Assembly (NCBI RefSeq): GCF_018860915.1
Contig: NZ_JAHKQD010000022.1
Location: 1-54,107, forward strand
DNA from: Colwellia sp. C2M11
Lineage (GTDB): Bacteria > Pseudomonadota > Gammaproteobacteria > Enterobacterales > Alteromonadaceae
Direction of reading: 5' to 3'
Length of the DNA stretch: 54,107 nt
Shown here: piece by piece, positions 49,735 through 54,107 of the stretch
Numbering within the stretch: position 1 is the stretch's first letter
Layout: each line of letters opens with the position of its first letter
Made by a program: the position numbers and the translations under genes
The notes under the pieces: generated by a model
What the model was told of the DNA's origin: nothing
The model's input: only the letters and a program-made list of their open reading frames with translations
The model's database searches: none

Positions 49735-49773
49735 GTGTGTCTCTTTGGAAAGTTTAAATTACTGATAAAATCT

Positions 49774-49801
49774 ATATGGGGATAAATAGAAAACTTACAA
49801 G
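49774..49801 (-). promoter_or_regulatory. Sigma-32 heat-shock promoter of lon
   Basis: On the minus strand CTTGTAA (49795-49801), 13-bp spacer, CCCCATAT (49774-49781), very close to the consensus CTTGAAA - 11-16 bp - CCCCATnT. It ends 40 bp before the lon start codon. Confidence 0.75.
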
Positions 49802-49930
49802 CAATAATAACAATTTGATTTTATTTATTCCCAACTCATGGTTGAGATTTATACATATTAAAGCACACAGAGCTTGTTAGAGGTAGCCCAACTTAGTTAC
49901 CTTAATATCACTATTATGGCTGTTAAAAAA

Positions 49931-49954
49931 CAAAAAAGAGCCCTTAGGCTCTTT
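49931..49954 (-). terminator. Terminator of clpX
   Basis: AAAGAGCC / GGCTCTTT, 8-bp stem, loop of four, followed by T6 on the minus strand. It makes lon a separate unit from clpX. Confidence 0.85.
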
Positions 49955-49984
49955 ATATTTCAATATTAATTTGTCAGCAATGAT

Positions 49985-51262
49985 TTACTCTGATGCTGCT
50001 TGCTCTTGTTGACTATCGTAAATAACCAAAGGTTTAGATTCACCTTTAATTGTAGTTTCATCAACAACTATTTTACTCACGTTCTCCATTGATGGGAGTT
50101 CGTACATGGTATCAAGTAAAACAGCTTCAACAATTGAACGTAAGCCACGAGCACCTGTTTTTCTGTCCATTGCTTTTCTAGCAATGGCGTTAAGTGCATC
50201 TTCTCGGAACTCTAATTCAACATTTTCCATATCAAACAATGCCGTAAACTGCTTAGTTAATGCATTTTTAGGTTCTTGTAGAATTTGGATTAATGCTGCT
50301 TCATCCAATTCACGTAAAGTAGCAACAACCGGTAATCGACCAATAAATTCAGGAATCAATCCGTATTTTACTAAATCTTGCGGCTCAACATCTTCCAATC
50401 TTTCAGTTAAGGTGACTTCTTCATCTTTACCGCGCACTTCGGCACCAAAACCAATGCCAGTTCCAGTGTGACAACGCTGTTCAATCACTTTATCAAGGCC
50501 TGCAAACGCACCGCCACAAATAAATAAAATTTTAGAAGTATCTACTTGTAAAAACTCTTGCTGAGGGTGCTTGCGACCACCTTGTGGTGGTACTGAAGCG
50601 ATAGTACCTTCAATAAGTTTTAATAAGGCTTGTTGAACACCTTCACCAGAAACATCACGCGTAATTGACGGGTTATCTGATTTGCGAGAAATTTTATCTA
50701 TTTCATCAATGTATACTATGCCACGCTGTGCCTTTTCAACATCGTAATCACATTTCTGTAATAGCTTTTGAATTATATTCTCAACATCTTCACCAACATA
50801 TCCAGCTTCAGTTAATGTCGTTGCATCAGCCATAGTGAAAGGTACATCAAGGAGGCGCGCTAAAGTTTGCGCTAATAATGTTTTACCTGATCCTGTTGGA
50901 CCAATAAGTAAAATATTACTTTTACCTAATTCAACACCATTGTGTGAATCACCATTGCGTAAACGCTTATAGTGATTATAAACCGCCACTGCGAGTACTT
51001 TTTTCGCATGGTCTTGGCCTATAACATAGTCATCCAAGCTTTCACGTATTTCAACAGGAGAAGGTAAAGCTTCCTTTTCTTCTTTAGGAGAAATTTCTTT
51101 TATCTCTTCACGAATAATGTCATTACATAATTCAACACATTCGTCACATACAAATACTGATGGGCCAGCAATTAGCTTACGTACTTCATGTTGGCTTTTG
51201 CCACAAAATGAACAGTAAAGTAATTTACCATTGTCACCGTCACCACTTTTAATATCGGTCAT
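49985..51262 (-). CDS. clpX: ATP-dependent Clp protease ATP-binding subunit ClpX
   Basis: 425 residues. Unfoldase that feeds ssrA-tagged and other substrates to ClpP. N-terminal zinc-binding domain with Cys17, Cys20, Cys39, Cys42. AAA+ domain with Walker A GPTGSGKT (121-128), Walker [11 protein letters not shown], the ClpP-contacting IGF loop ([10 protein letters not shown]), and sensor-2 GARGLR. It follows clpP after a 121-bp gap. Confidence 0.98.
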   Translation of the reverse strand: MTDIKSGDGDNGKLLYCSFCGKSQHEVRKLIAGPSVFVCDECVELCNDIIREEIKEISPKEEKEALPSPVEIRESLDDYVIGQDHAKKVLAVAVYNHYKRLRNGDSHNGVELGKSNILLIGPTGSGKTLLAQTLARLLDVPFTMADATTLTEAGYVGEDVENIIQKLLQKCDYDVEKAQRGIVYIDEIDKISRKSDNPSITRDVSGEGVQQALLKLIEGTIASVPPQGGRKHPQQEFLQVDTSKILFICGGAFAGLDKVIEQRCHTGTGIGFGAEVRGKDEEVTLTERLEDVEPQDLVKYGLIPEFIGRLPVVATLRELDEAALIQILQEPKNALTKQFTALFDMENVELEFREDALNAIARKAMDRKTGARGLRSIVEAVLLDTMYELPSMENVSKIVVDETTIKGESKPLVIYDSQQEQAASE

Positions 51263-51343
51263 GCCCTACCTCAAATCTTAATTCCGTTAATGATTACTAT
51301 AGCTATAAATAATTATAATATGGCAATCATTCAATCATCTTTT

Positions 51344-51373
51344 AAGTTGAACTTGATGAGTCAAATTCAACTT
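51344..51373 (-). promoter_or_regulatory. Hairpin in the clpP-clpX gap
   Basis: AAGTTGAA (51344-51351) pairs with TTCAACTT (51366-51373); inside, TTGA pairs with TCAA around TGAG. There is no T run. It may be an RNA-processing or stability element, or a partial attenuator between the two genes. Confidence 0.5.
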
Positions 51374-51383
51374 ACAGTTAATA

Positions 51384-52031
51384 TTAACTATTTCTTTGTT
51401 CTAATATGGAGTCAACTAAACCATATTCAACTGCGCTTTCAGCACTTAAGAAATTATCACGATCAGTATCTTGAGAAACTTTCTCAAGAGGTTGCCCTGT
51501 ATGCTCCGACATTAAACGATTTAATTTATCTTTAATAAACAATATTTCTTTCGCATGAATTTCGAAGTCAGATGCTTGCCCTTGGAATCCACCAAGAGGT
51601 TGATGAATCATCACACGTGCATTAGGTAAACAATATCGTTTACCTTTTTCACCACCTGAAAGCAAAAATGCTCCCATGCTTGCAGCTTGACCAATACATA
51701 CAGTAGAAATATTAGGTTTAATAAATTTCATTGTATCATAAATGGCCATACCTGCTGTTACAGAGCCACCCGGTGAATTAATATAGAGGAAAATATCTTT
51801 ATCAGGGCTTTCTGATTCTAAGAATAATAATTGCGCAATAATTAAATTAGCCATGTGATCTTCAACTTGGCCGCATAAAAATATAACACGTTCTTTAAGT
51901 AATCTTGAGTAAATATCATAAGAACGTTCACCCTTAGCTGTCTGTTCGACTACCATTGGTACTAAAGCACTCTCTGGGCTAGTCGCTGAATTTTGAGAGT
52001 TTGATTGGGAATTGAATTGGGAATTAAACAA
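51384..52031 (-). CDS. clpP: ATP-dependent Clp protease proteolytic subunit ClpP
   Basis: 215 residues from the TTG at 52031. Serine-protease triad: Ser in [12 protein letters not shown], His in [10 protein letters not shown], Asp in the [10 protein letters not shown] block. From [28 protein letters not shown] onward it matches E. coli closely. Upstream of that is an Asn/Ser/Gln-rich segment ([13 protein letters not shown]) not usual for ClpP. Start: AAGGACGG lies about 7 bp before TTG 52031; an ATG at 52061 has no ribosome site. Short N-terminal propeptides are removed by ClpP itself. Confidence 0.96.
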   Translation of the reverse strand: MFNSQFNSQSNSQNSATSPESALVPMVVEQTAKGERSYDIYSRLLKERVIFLCGQVEDHMANLIIAQLLFLESESPDKDIFLYINSPGGSVTAGMAIYDTMKFIKPNISTVCIGQAASMGAFLLSGGEKGKRYCLPNARVMIHQPLGGFQGQASDFEIHAKEILFIKDKLNRLMSEHTGQPLEKVSQDTDRDNFLSAESAVEYGLVDSILEQRNS

Positions 52032-52130
52032 GTGTGTTCCGTCCTTAAATATAAAATACATGATTACTTTAACTAAGCAGCTTAAATTAAGCTACATTCT
52101 TTAAGTAATCATTAAAATAATACGCTAAAT

Positions 52131-52166
52131 AAAAATGGCTTGTATGAAGATATCCATACAAGCCAT
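52131..52166 (-). terminator. Strong hairpin/terminator after tig
   Basis: ATGGCTTGTATG (52135-52146) and CATACAAGCCAT (52155-52166) form a perfect 12-bp stem with an 8-nt loop. TTTTT follows on the minus strand. It separates tig from clpP. Confidence 0.75.
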
Positions 52167-52211
52167 TAAATTTAAGCGATTGCTAAGCTTTTTGTCAATA
52201 AAAAAGCGATA

Positions 52212-53519
52212 TTACTTCCCTTCAGGGTTCATAATTTCTTTAAAAGTTGCTTTTTTATTTTCTACTTTCGCTTTTTCAACTAAAAATTCAACTGCCTGCT
52301 CTTCTAAAGCGACATTTTGCATTTGTTGCATTAATTCTTTGTTGTTTGCGTAGTATTCAATAACTTCTTGTGGATCTTCATAAGCTGACGCTGCTGTTGC
52401 AATTAACTCATCAACTTTAGCCATATCAACTTTCAGTTCATTAACTTTAATCACTTCGCCTAATAACAAACCAATTTTAACACGACGTTCAGCTTGCTCT
52501 TTAAACATCTCGTTAGGTAGTTCAGGTAAGTTCTTCGGATCCATTTGACCTTGGAAACGTTGCATTGCTTGTTGACGTAATACGTCAATTTCTTGTGCAA
52601 CTAAAGCTGATGGTAAGCTAACATCATGGCTAGATAATAAACCTTCAAGTACTTGCTCTTTAACTTTAGCTTTAACAGCTTGAGTTAATTCACGAGTCAT
52701 GTTTTTACTAACTTCTTCACGTAAAGCTTCAACACCACCTTCTTCAACACCAAAAAGTTTTGCAAACTCTTCATCAACAGGAGGTAATACAGCACCTTCT
52801 GTTTTATGAACAACAATATCAAACTCTGCTTCTTTACCTTTTAGGTTTTCTGCATGGTAATCGTCAGGGAAAGTTACTTTAATTGTTTTTTCTTCACCAG
52901 CTTTCATACCTGTGATTTCTTTTTCGAAACCAGGAATCATGCGGCCAGCGCCAAGTTCTAGTTCAAAACCTTCAGCTTTACCACCTTCAAACTCTTCACC
53001 GTCAATGCGGCCAGTGAAATCAAGTACTAACTTGTCACCTTTCTTAGTTTTACGCTTATTTTCTTTCCACGTTTGGTGCTGCTTCTGTAATGTTTCAAAC
53101 ATTTCATCTAGATCGGCATCTGACACTTCAACATCAGGACGCTCTACTTTAATATCTTCTAGACCTTTTAACTCAACTACAGGGTAAACTTCAAAAGTTG
53201 CTTCAAATTTTAATTCTTTACCATCTTCATTGCTTTTTGCAACAAATGAAGGACGACCCGCAGGGTTAATTTTTTCAGCAACAATAGCATCAACAAAGCT
53301 GCGTTGCATGATTTCACCGGCAACTTCTTGACGTACAGATTTACCGTAACGTTTTTGAATAACTGATGGTGGAACTTTACCTGGACGGAAACCGTTGATA
53401 CGTTGGGTTTTACTTACTTGACGAAGACGATTCTTAACTTCAACATCTACTGTTTCGGCTGGAACAGAAATAGTCAAACGACGTTCCAAACCTTGTGTAG
53501 TCTCAACTGAAACTTGCAT
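52212..53519 (-). CDS. tig: Trigger factor (ribosome-bound chaperone/PPIase)
   Basis: 435 residues. N-terminal ribosome-binding domain with the docking motif NGFRPGKVP (about 43-51), FKBP-type PPIase domain (about 150-245: [39 protein letters not shown]) and C-terminal chaperone arms (about 250-435). GAGG lies about 7 bp before the ATG at 53519. First gene of the tig-clpP-clpX-lon-hupB-ppiD block. Confidence 0.98.
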   Translation of the reverse strand: MQVSVETTQGLERRLTISVPAETVDVEVKNRLRQVSKTQRINGFRPGKVPPSVIQKRYGKSVRQEVAGEIMQRSFVDAIVAEKINPAGRPSFVAKSNEDGKELKFEATFEVYPVVELKGLEDIKVERPDVEVSDADLDEMFETLQKQHQTWKENKRKTKKGDKLVLDFTGRIDGEEFEGGKAEGFELELGAGRMIPGFEKEITGMKAGEEKTIKVTFPDDYHAENLKGKEAEFDIVVHKTEGAVLPPVDEEFAKLFGVEEGGVEALREEVSKNMTRELTQAVKAKVKEQVLEGLLSSHDVSLPSALVAQEIDVLRQQAMQRFQGQMDPKNLPELPNEMFKEQAERRVKIGLLLGEVIKVNELKVDMAKVDELIATAASAYEDPQEVIEYYANNKELMQQMQNVALEEQAVEFLVEKAKVENKKATFKEIMNPEGK

Positions 53520-54076
53520 TTATATACCTCAAAACTTAGCGTGTTACGCTTTCTTATATAGCATCAATTTTACTTGCTAATAATAGTAAAAAAAGTGCCT
53601 TGCTCATACGAACGGTTAAAATTTATGACGCGGAATTATAGCTAGACACAAAAGAAGTTGCAAGGGCAAGTTTCTGGCGGAAATCGTAGCCTAAATAAAG
53701 CCTCGTCGAGGATACTCTTACCTACAGCATAATGACTGTTACACCAACTACCAAGGTAGTTAAAATACATATATATTATAATAACTTACATATAAAAAAA
53801 GGGTAACATAAGTTTAAGTAAAATAAATTAAATACCATGAAAGTGATCAAATAACACTCGCCCCTCTCTTATAAAGGAACAAATTGTATTCTCGAACATT
53901 GCAAACAACCAAGATAATTACCGTAAAACATAATTTTCTACTTCATTGGTAAATGGCTTTTATTCGCCAAGTATAAGTTAAAAATTCATTATTAATGTAA
54001 AGTTCAACGTTGCAACGAAACTTGATAACACCCAAACCAATTTTGGTCAGATATAGGAGATAATATTTTTGAAAAG
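53520..54076. other. Intergenic region upstream of tig
   Basis: About 556 bp with no supported reading frame. It should contain the tig promoter (none clear to me) and the end of the tRNA transcription unit at the right edge. A short palindrome CCTCGTCGAGG lies at about 53700-53712. No heat-shock promoter is evident. Confidence 0.5.
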
Positions 54077-54107
54077 TGGTCGGTGATGCAAGATTCGAAC
54101 TTGCGAC
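54077..54107 (-). tRNA. 3' end of a tRNA, probably tRNA-Pro, cut by window edge
   Basis: On the minus strand ...GCAAGTTCGAATCTTGCATCACCGACCA ends with encoded CCA. The T-stem and loop (GCAAG/CTTGC, TTCGAAT) and 3' acceptor strand ATCACCG are complete. The implied first pair C1-G72 with discriminator A is characteristic of bacterial tRNA-Pro, but the anticodon is beyond the edge. Confidence 0.75.

Overview
The window is ordinary chromosome from an AT-rich marine gammaproteobacterium. Gene order and protein sequences point to Alteromonadales, most likely Colwellia or a close relative (Colwelliaceae). This is inferred from remembered protein similarity and synteny, not from a search. No prophage, plasmid backbone, CRISPR array or defence island is visible. 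The only mobile-element gene is an IS200-like/RAYT transposase cut by the left edge.

Layout, left to right. 1-700: partial transposase and short repeats. 704-877: tRNA-Ser(GGA) with its own promoter and terminator. 966-3408: nadA, then a tRNA-Lys(TTT) array of five identical genes interleaved with at least four decayed tRNA-Lys relics, read from one promoter with a GC-rich discriminator. 3517-8929: the envelope operon ybgC-tolQRAB-pal-cpoB; the order cpoB / tRNA-Lys / nadA is the same as in E. coli. 9167-9388: a probable unrecognised small RNA. 9478-12807: lolCDE. 12998-14747: a PilZ protein and a ribbon-helix-helix/SPFH pair. 14956-21101: greA, carB, carA and dapB. 21111-24433: an NTF2-like protein, fklB, an NhaC-type antiporter and a secreted 2H-phosphoesterase-like protein. 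24471-28736: ligA-zipA divergent from cysZ. 28868-29478: two small envelope proteins, one only 46 residues long. 29976-36227: a carbon-metabolism block (transketolase, epd, pgi and a LacI-family regulator). 36245-44536: pspABC, pspF and sapABCDF. 44583-53519: the protein quality-control block tig-clpP-clpX-lon-hupB-ppiD. The right edge cuts a tRNA that looks like tRNA-Pro.

The main theme is envelope integrity and protein quality control. Tol-Pal, LolCDE, Psp, Sap and PpiD act at the envelope; trigger factor, ClpXP and Lon act in the cytoplasm.

The least explained signals lie between genes: the sRNA candidate; one LacI-type operator overlapping the -35 boxes of both pgi and the regulator gene; the relic-laden tRNA-Lys array with a 199-bp exact repeat; a 42-bp perfect palindrome upstream of ppiD; phased T-tracts between lon and hupB; and a 46-residue membrane or exported peptide gene with its own terminator.
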